From NCBI RefSeq assembly GCF_000968685.2, contig NZ_LAKD02000027.1:186001-250000 (forward strand): a stretch of 64,000 bases of DNA, written 5' to 3'. The notes beneath the pieces are model-generated. The model did no database searches and was not told the DNA's origin. It saw nothing but the letters and a program-made list of their open reading frames with translations. Source of the stretch: Streptomyces antioxidans (GTDB lineage: Bacteria > Actinomycetota > Actinomycetes > Streptomycetales > Streptomycetaceae). A program made the position numbers and the translations under genes. Positions 8,344 to 16,498 of the stretch are shown here, piece after piece (the stretch's first letter is position 1; each line of letters starts with the position of its first letter).

Positions 8344-9423
8344 ATGCCATCCCCCCGATCAGCCCTGCCCACCCTGTGTGCCGTGACCGGTGCCCTCGCG
8401 CTCACCGCCGCCGTCACCGGCTGTGGCGCCCCCAACCCCTCCGCCGGTGGCGGCAAGGGAGGCACCCTCGTGGTGGCCGGCTACGGCGGCTCGTTCGAGA
8501 CGGCGTTCCGCGACTCGGTCCTGCCCGCCTTCGAGAAGAGCTGCGGCTGCAAGGTCACCTACATCCCCGGTTCCTCCACCGACACCGTCGCCAAGCTCAA
8601 GGCGCAGCGGGCCAGTCCGCAGATCGACGTGGCGCTGGTGGACGACGGCCCCCAGGCGCAGGCGCAGGAGGCCGGGCTGTTCTCGTCGATCGACACCAAG
8701 GTGGTGCCGGTGGACGACGTGGTGAAGATCGCCCGGATGGAGAACGACTCGGGGGTGGGGTTCGGGCTGACGGCCACGGGCATCGCCTACAACCCCGAGT
8801 GGTTCGAGGACCACGGCATCCCCAAGCCCACCACCTGGGAGGATCTGGCCAATCCCAAGCTCAGGGACAAGGTGGTCCTCCCCTCGATCACCAACACCTA
8901 CGGGGTGGGGCTGCTGGTCGGCGCGTCCAAGGCGAACGGCGGCTCGGAGAAGGATGTCGGCCCCGGTCTCACGGCGGTCAAGAGGATCGCCAAGAACGCG
9001 GCGACGTTCGACACCACCGCCGATGTGTCCAACTACTTCCTCCAGGGCCAGGCCGCCGCCTCGGTGTGGGGGGTGTCGCGGACCTCGACGCTGGCGGAGC
9101 AGGACTTCCCGATCGAGTTCGTCTACCCCAAGGACGGTGCGATCGGCCTGGTGACCACGGCGAACGTGGTCAAGAAGGCACCGCATGAGGAGCTGGCCCA
9201 GAAGTTCGTCGCCCATCTGCTGGAGCCGTCCGTCCAGCGGGCGCTCGCCAAGGCGACCTACGACGGCTCGGTGGTCCAGGGCGTCAGGGAGGACCCCGCC
9301 CTCAAGGACAAGGTCGTCGGCACCGACAGGGTGGACTCCCTGCTGAAGCTCGACTGGAAGACCATCAACAAGAACCGCTCCGACTGGACCGACAAGTGGA
9401 ACAAGCAGGTGGAGAGCAAGTGA
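8344..9423 (+). CDS. ABC transporter substrate-binding lipoprotein, PotD-like
   Basis: 359 residues. A signal peptide ends in the lipobox TAAVTGC, making a lipid-anchored extracellular receptor. The mature protein has the spermidine/putrescine-binding pattern: LVVAGYGGSFETAFRDSVLPAFEK near the front, the central GIAYNPEWFEDHGIPKPTTWEDL and a late VAHLLEPSVQRALAKATYDG. The RBS AGGAGGT lies at 8335-8341. ATPase and two permeases follow with overlapping ends, so this is the receptor of a complete type I importer. The family binds polyamines but also many amines, opines and organic acids, so I do not assign a substrate. The FAD oxidase at the end of the operon suggests an amine or amino acid. Confidence 0.88.
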   Translation: MPSPRSALPTLCAVTGALALTAAVTGCGAPNPSAGGGKGGTLVVAGYGGSFETAFRDSVLPAFEKSCGCKVTYIPGSSTDTVAKLKAQRASPQIDVALVDDGPQAQAQEAGLFSSIDTKVVPVDDVVKIARMENDSGVGFGLTATGIAYNPEWFEDHGIPKPTTWEDLANPKLRDKVVLPSITNTYGVGLLVGASKANGGSEKDVGPGLTAVKRIAKNAATFDTTADVSNYFLQGQAAASVWGVSRTSTLAEQDFPIEFVYPKDGAIGLVTTANVVKKAPHEELAQKFVAHLLEPSVQRALAKATYDGSVVQGVREDPALKDKVVGTDRVDSLLKLDWKTINKNRSDWTDKWNKQVESK

Positions 9424-10613
9424 CCGCGGGGACGGACACCGTGGGCACGGAGAGCGCGCCGACCGAAGCGGATCCCGCGGCCCGGGCGGGATCCACCCGC
9501 GGGCGGCTGGTCCTGAAGGGGATCCACAAGTCCCTCGGCGGCAAGGAGGTCGTCCGTGGCATCGATCTGACGATGGAGCCCGGGGAGTTCCTCACCCTGC
9601 TCGGCCCGTCGGGATGCGGCAAGAGCACCACCCTGAACATGGTGGCGGGCCATCTGCTGCCCGACTCCGGCGCGGTGGAGGTGGACGGCCGTGACATCAC
9701 CCGGCTCCCGGCGAACCGGCGGTCCATGGGCATGGTGTTCCAGTCCTACGCCCTCTTCCCCCATATGACGGTGGCGGAGAACATCGCGTTCGGCCTGCGG
9801 ATGCGCAAGGTCGGCGCGGCCCGGCGCAGCCGCAGGGCGGCCGAGTTCCTGGAGCTGGTGGGGCTCGACGGCATGGGCGAGCGCTATCCGCGCCAGCTCT
9901 CCGGCGGGCAGCGCCAGCGCACCGCCCTGGCCAGGGCGCTGATCGTGGAGCCCGATCTGCTGCTGCTCGACGAGCCGTTCTCCAATCTCGACGCCCAGCT
10001 GAGGGTGCGTCTGCGCGAGGAGGTCGGCGCCCTCCAGCGGCGGGTGGGCACCACCACGATCCTGGTCACCCACGACCAGGACGAGGCGCTGGCGGTGTCG
10101 GACCGGATCGCGGTGATGGCCGAGGGGGCGATCCACCAGCTGGACGTCCCCGAGACGGTGTATCTGCGTCCGGCCACGGACTTCGTGGCGCAGTTCGTCG
10201 GCGAGGTCAATGTGCTCGATGGCACCGCGGCGGGGGCGGCCGCCGACGGGCACCGCTGCCGGATCGGCGGCACCCACCTCGTCACGGCGACACCCGTGGG
10301 CACCGCGCCCGGTGACGGCGAGTCGGTACGGCTCTATGTGCGGCCGGAGGCGGTACGGGTGCGGGCCCTGCCCGAAGCCGTGTCCGGAAAGGGCGGCCCG
10401 GCGACCACATCCGCGCCCGCGGCGGCGGAGCCGGGGCTTCCAGGCACCGTCGAGGCCACCCGTTTCCTCGGCACCCGGGTCCGCTGCGTCGTGGCCACGG
10501 CCGCGGGACGCGTCGAGGCCACCCTGCCGTTCGGTGCCGAGGTGCCCGGGCTGGGCGAGGAGGTGATCTGCGCATGGCAGGCTCAGCACGCGTCGCTGAC
10601 GGCCAGGCCCTGA
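9420..10613 (+). CDS. ABC transporter ATP-binding protein, PotA-like
   Basis: 397 residues. I place the start at GTG 9420, which overlaps the TGA of the binding-protein gene (GTGA); the open frame begins 24 bp earlier inside that gene. Walker A GPSGCGKST is at residues 62-70, the signature SGGQRQR at 161-167 and Walker B LLLLDEP at 180-186. A C-terminal TOBE-type regulatory region follows (RLYVRPEAVRV). It energises the two permeases encoded next. Its 3' end contains an excellent ribosome-binding site used by the following permease gene. Confidence 0.93.
   Translation: MTAGTDTVGTESAPTEADPAARAGSTRGRLVLKGIHKSLGGKEVVRGIDLTMEPGEFLTLLGPSGCGKSTTLNMVAGHLLPDSGAVEVDGRDITRLPANRRSMGMVFQSYALFPHMTVAENIAFGLRMRKVGAARRSRRAAEFLELVGLDGMGERYPRQLSGGQRQRTALARALIVEPDLLLLDEPFSNLDAQLRVRLREEVGALQRRVGTTTILVTHDQDEALAVSDRIAVMAEGAIHQLDVPETVYLRPATDFVAQFVGEVNVLDGTAAGAAADGHRCRIGGTHLVTATPVGTAPGDGESVRLYVRPEAVRVRALPEAVSGKGGPATTSAPAAAEPGLPGTVEATRFLGTRVRCVVATAAGRVEATLPFGAEVPGLGEEVICAWQAQHASLTARP
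10557..10568 (+). promoter_or_regulatory. Ribosome-binding site inside the ATPase gene, sets the permease start
   Basis: GAGGAGGTGATC is an almost complete complement of the 16S rRNA 3' end and lies 5 bases before ATG 10574. It supports starting the permease inside the ATPase gene (40-bp overlap) rather than at a later codon. Confidence 0.8.
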
Positions 10614-11497
10614 CGCCCGATGGCTCCGCGCCGGCGCCGGGAGGTTCCCGGCCGGTTGCGAAGCGCGGCCCGTGGCGCACCGGTCTGCTGCTGGCCTCTC
10701 CCGCCATCGCCGTGTTCGCCCTGCTCTTCATCGCACCGCTGTTCATGCTGGTGTACAACAGCTTCCGCACCCAGGCGGGCGCTCCCACACTGCACAACTA
10801 CACGCGGTTCCTGGGGGATTCGTTCTACCGGGACGTGCTGTGGCACACGCTGTGGATCGGCGCGCTGACCACCCTCGGCTGCCTGGTGGTGGGCTATCCG
10901 TTCGCCGTCTATCTGCGCGGCCGCTCGCCCAGGGCACGCAACTACCTCTCGCTGGTGCTGCTGTCGCCGCTGCTCATCTCCATGGTGACCAGGGCGTACG
11001 GATGGCTGGTGCTGCTCGGGCCGAAGGGGCCGATCGCGGATGGGTTCCAGGCCATGGGCCTGGAGGCGCCGAAGATGCTGTACAACGACACCGCGGTCGT
11101 GATCGGCATGGTGCATGTGATGCTCGCGTACATGGTGCTGCCGCTGATGGGCAGCCTGGACCGGATCGACCCGGCCCTCACCCCCGCGGCCAAGGGCCTG
11201 GGGGCGAGCGGCTGGACGTGCTTCTGGCGGATCACCGTGCCGCTGTCCTTGCCGGGGATGCTGGCCGGTTCGCTGATCGTGTTCAGCCTGACCGTCTCCA
11301 GCTTCGTGACTCCGGCGATTCTGGGCGGCCCCACGGTGAAGCTGATGCCGTACTTCGTCTACACCGAGGCGACGTCCAATCTGAACTGGCCGTACGCGGC
11401 GGCGATCGGCTTCGTCCTGATCGTGGTGACGACGATTCTGACGGCCGTGTACGCCCGGCTGCTGCGCGGGCGTGGCGGCAAGGAGGTGTTCGCGTGA
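10574..11497 (+). CDS. ABC transporter permease, PotB-like
   Basis: 307-residue inner-membrane protein. A hydrophilic leader of about 30 residues is followed by six predicted helices, the first being LLLASPAIAVFALLFIAPLFMLVYNSF. The EAA loop that contacts the ATPase reads AAKGLGASGWTCFWRITVPLSLPG at about 205-228. The start is fixed by the strong RBS at 10557-10568 inside the preceding gene. It ends in a GTGA overlap with the second permease, so stoichiometric production of the importer is likely. Confidence 0.92.
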   Translation: MAGSARVADGQALTPDGSAPAPGGSRPVAKRGPWRTGLLLASPAIAVFALLFIAPLFMLVYNSFRTQAGAPTLHNYTRFLGDSFYRDVLWHTLWIGALTTLGCLVVGYPFAVYLRGRSPRARNYLSLVLLSPLLISMVTRAYGWLVLLGPKGPIADGFQAMGLEAPKMLYNDTAVVIGMVHVMLAYMVLPLMGSLDRIDPALTPAAKGLGASGWTCFWRITVPLSLPGMLAGSLIVFSLTVSSFVTPAILGGPTVKLMPYFVYTEATSNLNWPYAAAIGFVLIVVTTILTAVYARLLRGRGGKEVFA

Positions 11498-12378
11498 CCA
11501 CGGCGAGGGAAGCGGAGACGGCGACGGCGACGGAAGCGAGCGGGGCCTCGGGCAAGCCGATCGCCGCGGGCGTGGGCGGGCGGGCGAGGCGGCTGCTCGG
11601 AGCCGTGTTCGCCGCGCTCGTCGGGCTGTTCCTGCTGGCGCCCGTGCTGGTGACCATCGCCTCCTCGCTCACCACGACCAGCTATGTCACCTTCCCGCCC
11701 AAGGGGCTGACCCTGCACTGGTACGCGGAGCTGCTGAACCGCCCCGAGTTCCTGGACTCGTTCCTGCTCAGCATCGGCGTGGCGGCGGGAGCGGCCGTGG
11801 TGTCCAGCGCGCTCGGGCTCGCCGCCGGGCTGGCCATCCACCGCTATCCGTTCCCGGGGAAGGCGGTGCTTGACCGGCTGTTCTCGAGTGCGTTCGCGGT
11901 GCCCACGATCGTGCTCGGCATCGGGCTGCTCCAGTGGTACGCCCAGCTCGGCATGGCGTCCAGCCCGCTCACCCTGCTGCTGGCGCATCTGGTGCTGACC
12001 GTGCCGTACACCGTGCGCCTGGTGCTCGCCGGGCTCGCCGGGCTCGACCGGTCGGCGGAGCTGGCCGCCGCCGGGCTGGGCGCTAAGGCGCCGCGGGTGT
12101 TCTGGCATGTGACGCTGCCCGCCGTGCGCGGACCGCTGATCGCGGGGGCGTTCTTCGCCCTGATCACCTCCTTCGACGACCTGACGATCGCGCTGTTCGT
12201 GGTGACCACGGACATGCAGACGCTGCCGGTACGGATCTTCAACTACCTCCAGTACAACTACGACCCGACCGTGACCGCCGTCGGCACCGTGATGGTGCTG
12301 TTCGCCGCGGTGGCCGTCGTCATCATCGAGCGCGTCGTCGGCGTCGCGCATCTATTCGGGGCCGATCCCGAGAACTGA
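11494..12378 (+). CDS. ABC transporter permease, PotC-like
   Basis: 294 residues from GTG 11494, which overlaps the previous stop codon by 4 bp. A threonine/alanine-rich leader precedes six membrane helices. The periplasmic motif FPPKGLTLHWYAELLN is typical of PotC homologues and the EAA loop is AAAGLGAKAPRVFWHVTLPAVRG. It completes the binding protein-ATPase-permease-permease set and is followed after 23 bp by the FAD oxidase gene. Confidence 0.92.
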   Translation: MTTAREAETATATEASGASGKPIAAGVGGRARRLLGAVFAALVGLFLLAPVLVTIASSLTTTSYVTFPPKGLTLHWYAELLNRPEFLDSFLLSIGVAAGAAVVSSALGLAAGLAIHRYPFPGKAVLDRLFSSAFAVPTIVLGIGLLQWYAQLGMASSPLTLLLAHLVLTVPYTVRLVLAGLAGLDRSAELAAAGLGAKAPRVFWHVTLPAVRGPLIAGAFFALITSFDDLTIALFVVTTDMQTLPVRIFNYLQYNYDPTVTAVGTVMVLFAAVAVVIIERVVGVAHLFGADPEN

Positions 12379-12401
12379 CCTTCGTACCAAGGAGGATTCC
12401 C

Positions 12402-13559
12402 GTGCGAGTTGTGGTCATCGGAGCCGGAGTGGTGGGCGCGGCGGTGGCGGCGGAGCTGGCCGCGCGTGGCGCCCGGGTCACCGTGCTGGATGCGGCTCAC
12501 CCCGGAGCGGGCACCACGGCGACCTCGTTCGCCTGGGTCAACAGCGCGAACAAGGAGCCGGAGCCGTACTTCGCGCTCAACCACGCCGGTATCCGCGCCC
12601 ACTACGAGTTGGCCGGGGACGGCGCGCCGTGGTTCTTCCCCACCGGAAACCTCGAGTGGGCGGTGACGGACCGGCACAAGGAGGTGCTGGCCGGGCGGGT
12701 GGCGCGACTGCAGTCCAGGGACTACCCGGTGGAGTGGATCAGCGCGGAACGGGCCCGGGAGCTGGAGCCCGACCTCGCCCGGGCACCGTCCCACGCCGTG
12801 TTCGCCTTCTTCCCCGAGGAGGCGTACACCCTGCCGGTGCTGCTGCTGTCCCGGCTGCTGGGCGCCGCCAGGGACCGTGGCGCCACGGTGGTCGGCGGCG
12901 CCAGGGTGACCGCGATCGAGCACGGCCCGACCGGCGCCACGGTGATCTGCGCCGACGGCGGCCGCCACCCGGCGGACGCGGTGGTGAGCTGTGCGGGCCG
13001 GTGGACACGGGACGTGGCCGGGCTGGCCGGTGCCCATGTCCCCATGGCGGACCCGGATCTCGCGGGCTCGGCCACGGTAGGATTCCTCGCCACCACCGCA
13101 CCGCAAGCGGCGCGGCTGTCCCGCGTGCTGACCGGTCCACGGCTGAACGTCCGCCCGGACGGCGGCGGTCGGCTGCTGCTCCAGGCCCTGGACCTGGACG
13201 CGACGGCGGATCCCGCCACGTCGTACCCGCCCGACGGCGAGATCGCCACCGCCATGCTGGCCCGCCTGCCCGAGGTGCTGAACGGCACCGGGGGCACGGT
13301 GGTGGAGAAGGTACGGGTCGGCCAGCGCGCCATGCCGGGCGACGGCTTCACGGTGGCGGGCTTCCCCGCCACCGGCGTGCCGTTCTACGTGGTGGCGACC
13401 CACAGCGGCATCACCCTGGCCCCGCTGCTCGGCCGTCTGGTCGCGGACGAGCTCTACGGCGATGAGTCCCCGCTGCTGAAGGACTTCCGCCCCGGCCGCT
13501 TCACCTCGGGCGCGCCCCTGCCCCCGCCGCCTCCGGCCCGCCGCCCGGGTGAGCAGTGA
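12402..13559 (+). CDS. FAD-dependent oxidoreductase of the DAO/DadA family
   Basis: 385 residues, GTG start with the RBS AAGGAGG at 12389-12395. The N-terminal Rossmann motif VVVIGAGVVGAAVAAELAARG binds the ADP part of FAD. The C-terminal block PGDGFTVAGFPATGVPFYVVATHSGITLAPLLGRLVADEL is the conserved end of D-amino-acid dehydrogenase and sarcosine-oxidase type enzymes. These oxidise C-N bonds of amino acids or amines. As last gene of the importer operon it probably starts breakdown of the imported compound. The specific substrate is not determined. Confidence 0.85.
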   Translation: MRVVVIGAGVVGAAVAAELAARGARVTVLDAAHPGAGTTATSFAWVNSANKEPEPYFALNHAGIRAHYELAGDGAPWFFPTGNLEWAVTDRHKEVLAGRVARLQSRDYPVEWISAERARELEPDLARAPSHAVFAFFPEEAYTLPVLLLSRLLGAARDRGATVVGGARVTAIEHGPTGATVICADGGRHPADAVVSCAGRWTRDVAGLAGAHVPMADPDLAGSATVGFLATTAPQAARLSRVLTGPRLNVRPDGGGRLLLQALDLDATADPATSYPPDGEIATAMLARLPEVLNGTGGTVVEKVRVGQRAMPGDGFTVAGFPATGVPFYVVATHSGITLAPLLGRLVADELYGDESPLLKDFRPGRFTSGAPLPPPPPARRPGEQ

Positions 13560-13656
13560 CACAAACGCTCCGGGCGCCGCGGCCACGCGGGGCGGCGGGA
13601 CGGCTCCCCGGCCACGACCAGCCGCTGGCGTTCCGCCCATGGGAGTCCTGAGCCGG

Positions 13657-14244
13657 TCAGCCGTCCGCCGCGGGGGCCGTCTTGTGGCGCTGGTAGTAGC
13701 GGGCCACCCGGGCGCGGTTGCCGCAGCGCGTGGGTGAGCACCAGCGACGGCGCGGGTGGGACGGCAGGAACAGCATCACGCACTCACCCGACGCACACTC
13801 CTTGACCTTGCTCATCGCGGGGTCGGTGAGCAGGTCGGCCGCGGCCTCCGCGAGGAGGGCGGCGATACGGGCCCCCAGCGGCCCGGCGCGGTGGGCGGCG
13901 GCGGTGACCGCGGTCCCGTCCCAGGTCAGCTCCCGGACCGGTGGTGCCGCCCGCTGCGCCTCGGTGAGTCCGCGCAGGGCCGATTCGGGTGGCGCGGTCC
14001 CGTCGAGGAGTGCGCGGACGACGGCCTCGGTGTGCTCCCGGACGGCATGCACGGGGGCCAGGTCGCTCCCGTCCGGCGTCTCAGCCCGGATGTCCCGTGG
14101 AACGCGGTCCGCCTGAAGCGCGAGCCATGCGGCCAGCTGGTGTGGGGTTCCGAGCAGGTCCTTGCGGGCGCCGTCCTCCACCGGGCGGGTGTTGACGAGA
14201 TCCAGGGCCAGGGGTTCGCCGGTCAGGGCCTCACTGTCAGACAT
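13657..14244 (-). CDS. CGNR zinc-finger regulator with ABATE domain
   Basis: 195 residues from ATG 14244 (MSDSEALTGEPLALDLVNT). The N-terminal part is the ABATE domain (LALDLVNTRPVEDG...LGTPHQLAAWLALQADRV). The C-terminal zinc finger reads CASGECVMLFLPSHPRRRWCSPTRCGNRARVARYY, with the CGNR motif that names the family and binds DNA. The upstream open frame is not used because the family begins at the LALDLVNT block. It is divergent from the alpha/beta hydrolase gene, and the 85-bp gap holds a pair of direct repeats, so it may regulate both genes. Confidence 0.88.
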   Translation of the reverse strand: MSDSEALTGEPLALDLVNTRPVEDGARKDLLGTPHQLAAWLALQADRVPRDIRAETPDGSDLAPVHAVREHTEAVVRALLDGTAPPESALRGLTEAQRAAPPVRELTWDGTAVTAAAHRAGPLGARIAALLAEAAADLLTDPAMSKVKECASGECVMLFLPSHPRRRWCSPTRCGNRARVARYYQRHKTAPAADG

Positions 14245-14245
14245 G

Positions 14246-14303
14246 GGACTAATGCTACATCGGCGCTTTGACACATGTGGAGACATGACGGTAGGACTAA
14301 TGC
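14246..14303. promoter_or_regulatory. Divergent promoter region with two 10-bp direct repeats
   Basis: GGACTAATGC occurs at 14246-14255 and again at 14294-14303, 48 bp apart, one copy close to each start codon. A -35-like TTGACA lies between them at 14268-14273 and points towards the hydrolase; TAGGAC at 14292-14297 could be its -10 box with an 18-base spacer and overlaps the second repeat. This is the layout expected for a regulator that represses both directions. Confidence 0.5.
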
Positions 14304-14329
14304 ATCTTCCCAATCAGGAGGCATGTGAC

Positions 14330-15226
14330 ATGACGTCCTCGGCCACATCCCGCGTCGCCATCCCCGCCCGGACCGCCCATCGGCACATCGAGATCGACGG
14401 TGTGGAGGTCTTCTACCGCGAGTCCCTGCCGGAGCGCGCCGACGCCCCGGTCCTGCTGCTCCTCCAGGGATTCCCGTCCGCCTCGCACCAGTTCCGCCGC
14501 CTCATCGACGCCCTGGGCCGCCACTACCGGATCGTCGCCCCCGACTACCCGGGCTTCGGCCACACCGTGGCCCCCGAGGGGTTCCCGTACACCTTCGACT
14601 CGCTCGCCGACATCACCGAGCGCTTCATCGAGCGCGTCGGGCTGACCCGTTTCACCGCGTACGTCTTCGACTTCGGCGCACCCGTCGGCTTCCGGCTGGC
14701 GCTGCGGCACCCGGAGTGGTTCGCCGGACTGATCGTGCAGAACGGCAACGCGTACGAGGAGGGGCTGTCGGAGACCATGCGCGGGGTGACGTCGCTCACC
14801 CCGGACACACCGGGCGCCGAGAAGGACCTCCGCGGCTTCCTCACCCTGGACGCCACCCGCACCCAGTACGAGGGCGGTGCGGCCCGGCCCGAGCAGGTCG
14901 CCCCGGACGGATGGGTGCTGGATCACTACTTCCTGGAGCGGCCGGGCCGCGCGGAGGCCCAGCTCTCGCTGCTGTACGACTACGGCTCCAACATCGCCGC
15001 CTACCCCGCCTGGCAGGCATGGCTGCGTGAGCACCGCCCGCCGACCCTGATCGCCTGGGGGGTCAACGACCCGTTCTTCCCCGAGCCCGGAGCGCGCGCC
15101 TATCTGCGCGATGTGCCCGAGGCCGAGCTCCACCTCTTCCCCACCGGCCACTTCGCCCTGGAGGACCACCTCCCCGAGATCGCCCCGCTGATCGCCGGCT
15201 TCCTCGACCGCGTGCCGGGGGCCTGA
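14330..15226 (+). CDS. Alpha/beta hydrolase, epoxide-hydrolase/haloalkane-dehalogenase type
   Basis: 298 residues from ATG 14330, preceded by AGGAGG at 14316-14321. An earlier in-frame ATG at 14285 lacks a good RBS. The oxyanion-hole segment LLLLQGFPSASHQFR is near residue 45. The nucleophile elbow reads YVFDFGAPVG with Asp114 rather than Ser, which points to ester-intermediate hydrolases such as epoxide hydrolases. An acid in WGVNDPFF and a base His in TGHFALEDH complete the triad. The protein is cytosolic. It is divergent from the CGNR regulator gene and probably controlled by it. The substrate is unknown. Confidence 0.85.
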   Translation: MTSSATSRVAIPARTAHRHIEIDGVEVFYRESLPERADAPVLLLLQGFPSASHQFRRLIDALGRHYRIVAPDYPGFGHTVAPEGFPYTFDSLADITERFIERVGLTRFTAYVFDFGAPVGFRLALRHPEWFAGLIVQNGNAYEEGLSETMRGVTSLTPDTPGAEKDLRGFLTLDATRTQYEGGAARPEQVAPDGWVLDHYFLERPGRAEAQLSLLYDYGSNIAAYPAWQAWLREHRPPTLIAWGVNDPFFPEPGARAYLRDVPEAELHLFPTGHFALEDHLPEIAPLIAGFLDRVPGA

Positions 15227-15252
15227 ACACCACCGTGGCCCCGCGCCGTCCG

Positions 15253-15284
15253 CCCGCCGGGCCGGGCACACCGGGCCCGGCGGG
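15253..15284. terminator. Bidirectional hairpin between convergent genes
   Basis: CCCGCCGGGCC (15253-15263) pairs with GGCCCGGCGGG (15274-15284), an 11-bp stem with a 10-base loop. It sits between the stops of the hydrolase (+) and the SGNH esterase (-), so it can end both transcripts. Confidence 0.7.
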
Positions 15285-15295
15285 TGGACCTGGTC

Positions 15296-16498
15296 TCAGG
15301 GGCCGTCGGCGCAGTCGAGTGCCGTGAGGTCGATGGCATCGGCCATCGCCTGCATCCCCTTGTCGTTGGGGTGCAGATGGTCGCCGTTGTCGAAGAACGG
15401 CAGGATGCGCTCGGGGTCGTAGGGGCTGCGCAGGGTGCGGTCGAAGTCGGTCACCGCGTCGAACTCACCGCCGCCGCGCACGAATGCGTTGACCTCCTGG
15501 CGTACCCCCTCCGCGGCCGGGTCCCATTCGCTCCAGCCCTTGAACGGCCCCACGGTGGCACCGACCACGCACATCCCGGCCGCGTGTGCCCGCTCGATGA
15601 TCCCCCGGTATCCGGCGATCATGTCGGCGGCGGTGACACCGGTGTGCGCCTTGATGTCATTGACCCCCTCGAAGAGGAACACGGTCCGTACGCCCGGGAG
15701 GGACAGGACATCGCGGTCGAGCCGGTTCAGGGCGCTCTGCCCGGCGCCGTCGGCGAGGACCTGGTTGCCGGAGATCCCCTCGTTCGCCACCCCCTTGACA
15801 CCGGTGGCCGCCTGCCGCAGCCGGCGCGCGAGGTAGTCGGGCCAGCGGCGGTTGAGGTCGGTGGTGGACTGCCAGCCGTCGGTGATGGAGTCGCCGAGCG
15901 CCGCCACGGCACCGGTGGCGGCGGACGTCCGGACGGTGACGGCATCGAGGTAGAACCAGGAGCCGGTGGTGTCCGCCCAGTGGGTGGCGCTCTCCTCCCC
16001 GGTGTGATCGCCCTGGGTGGTGTACGAGGTCTGCAGCGCCATCCCGTGGCCCGTCGCCGGACCGGCCGCGCCGGGGGTGTGGAGGCTGACGACCAGGTTG
16101 GTGGCGGGGGGCAGGCTGCCGGGCAGGGCATCGCTGAGCACCACCTCGCCGGCCGGGACGGTGACGGAGTGCGCGCCGCCGAAGGTTAACCGCCGGTTGC
16201 TGCCCCGCTTCAGCTCGGCGCCCGACTCCTGCACGCCGGCATACACACTGTCGAGGGTCAGCGGCCGGTCGCCGAAGGCGTTGGAGAGGCGGATGCGCAG
16301 CTCGCTCCCGCCGACGCTGGTGTGCACGACCATCCGATAGCCGCGGTCGGGCACCCCGTCTCCCACCCGGTCCGCGCTCGCCGCCCAGGTGACCACATCA
16401 TGTCGGCCACCCGCCGCCGCGGCGGGTGTGGTGTGCAGCGCTGCCACCGCGAGCAGCACGGCGCCCAGGCCACCGAGGGTGGCGCGGCGAGCCGTCAT
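15296..16498 (-). CDS. Secreted SGNH/GDSL hydrolase
   Basis: 400 residues from ATG 16498, which overlaps the GH95 stop codon by 4 bp. A cleavable signal peptide (LGAVLLAVAALHTTPAAAAGG) is followed by an N-terminal beta domain of about 150 residues and then the catalytic domain. GDSITDG is at 202-208 (nucleophile Ser204), the conserved Asn block is FEGVNDI and the catalytic DxxH is in NGDHLHPND near the C-terminus. Such enzymes remove acetyl or other acyl groups from polysaccharides. Its coupling to GH95 suggests it strips esters so that the fucosidase-type enzyme can act. Leu104 is encoded by TTA (16187-16189), so translation may need the bldA tRNA. Confidence 0.88.
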   Translation of the reverse strand: MTARRATLGGLGAVLLAVAALHTTPAAAAGGRHDVVTWAASADRVGDGVPDRGYRMVVHTSVGGSELRIRLSNAFGDRPLTLDSVYAGVQESGAELKRGSNRRLTFGGAHSVTVPAGEVVLSDALPGSLPPATNLVVSLHTPGAAGPATGHGMALQTSYTTQGDHTGEESATHWADTTGSWFYLDAVTVRTSAATGAVAALGDSITDGWQSTTDLNRRWPDYLARRLRQAATGVKGVANEGISGNQVLADGAGQSALNRLDRDVLSLPGVRTVFLFEGVNDIKAHTGVTAADMIAGYRGIIERAHAAGMCVVGATVGPFKGWSEWDPAAEGVRQEVNAFVRGGGEFDAVTDFDRTLRSPYDPERILPFFDNGDHLHPNDKGMQAMADAIDLTALDCADGP

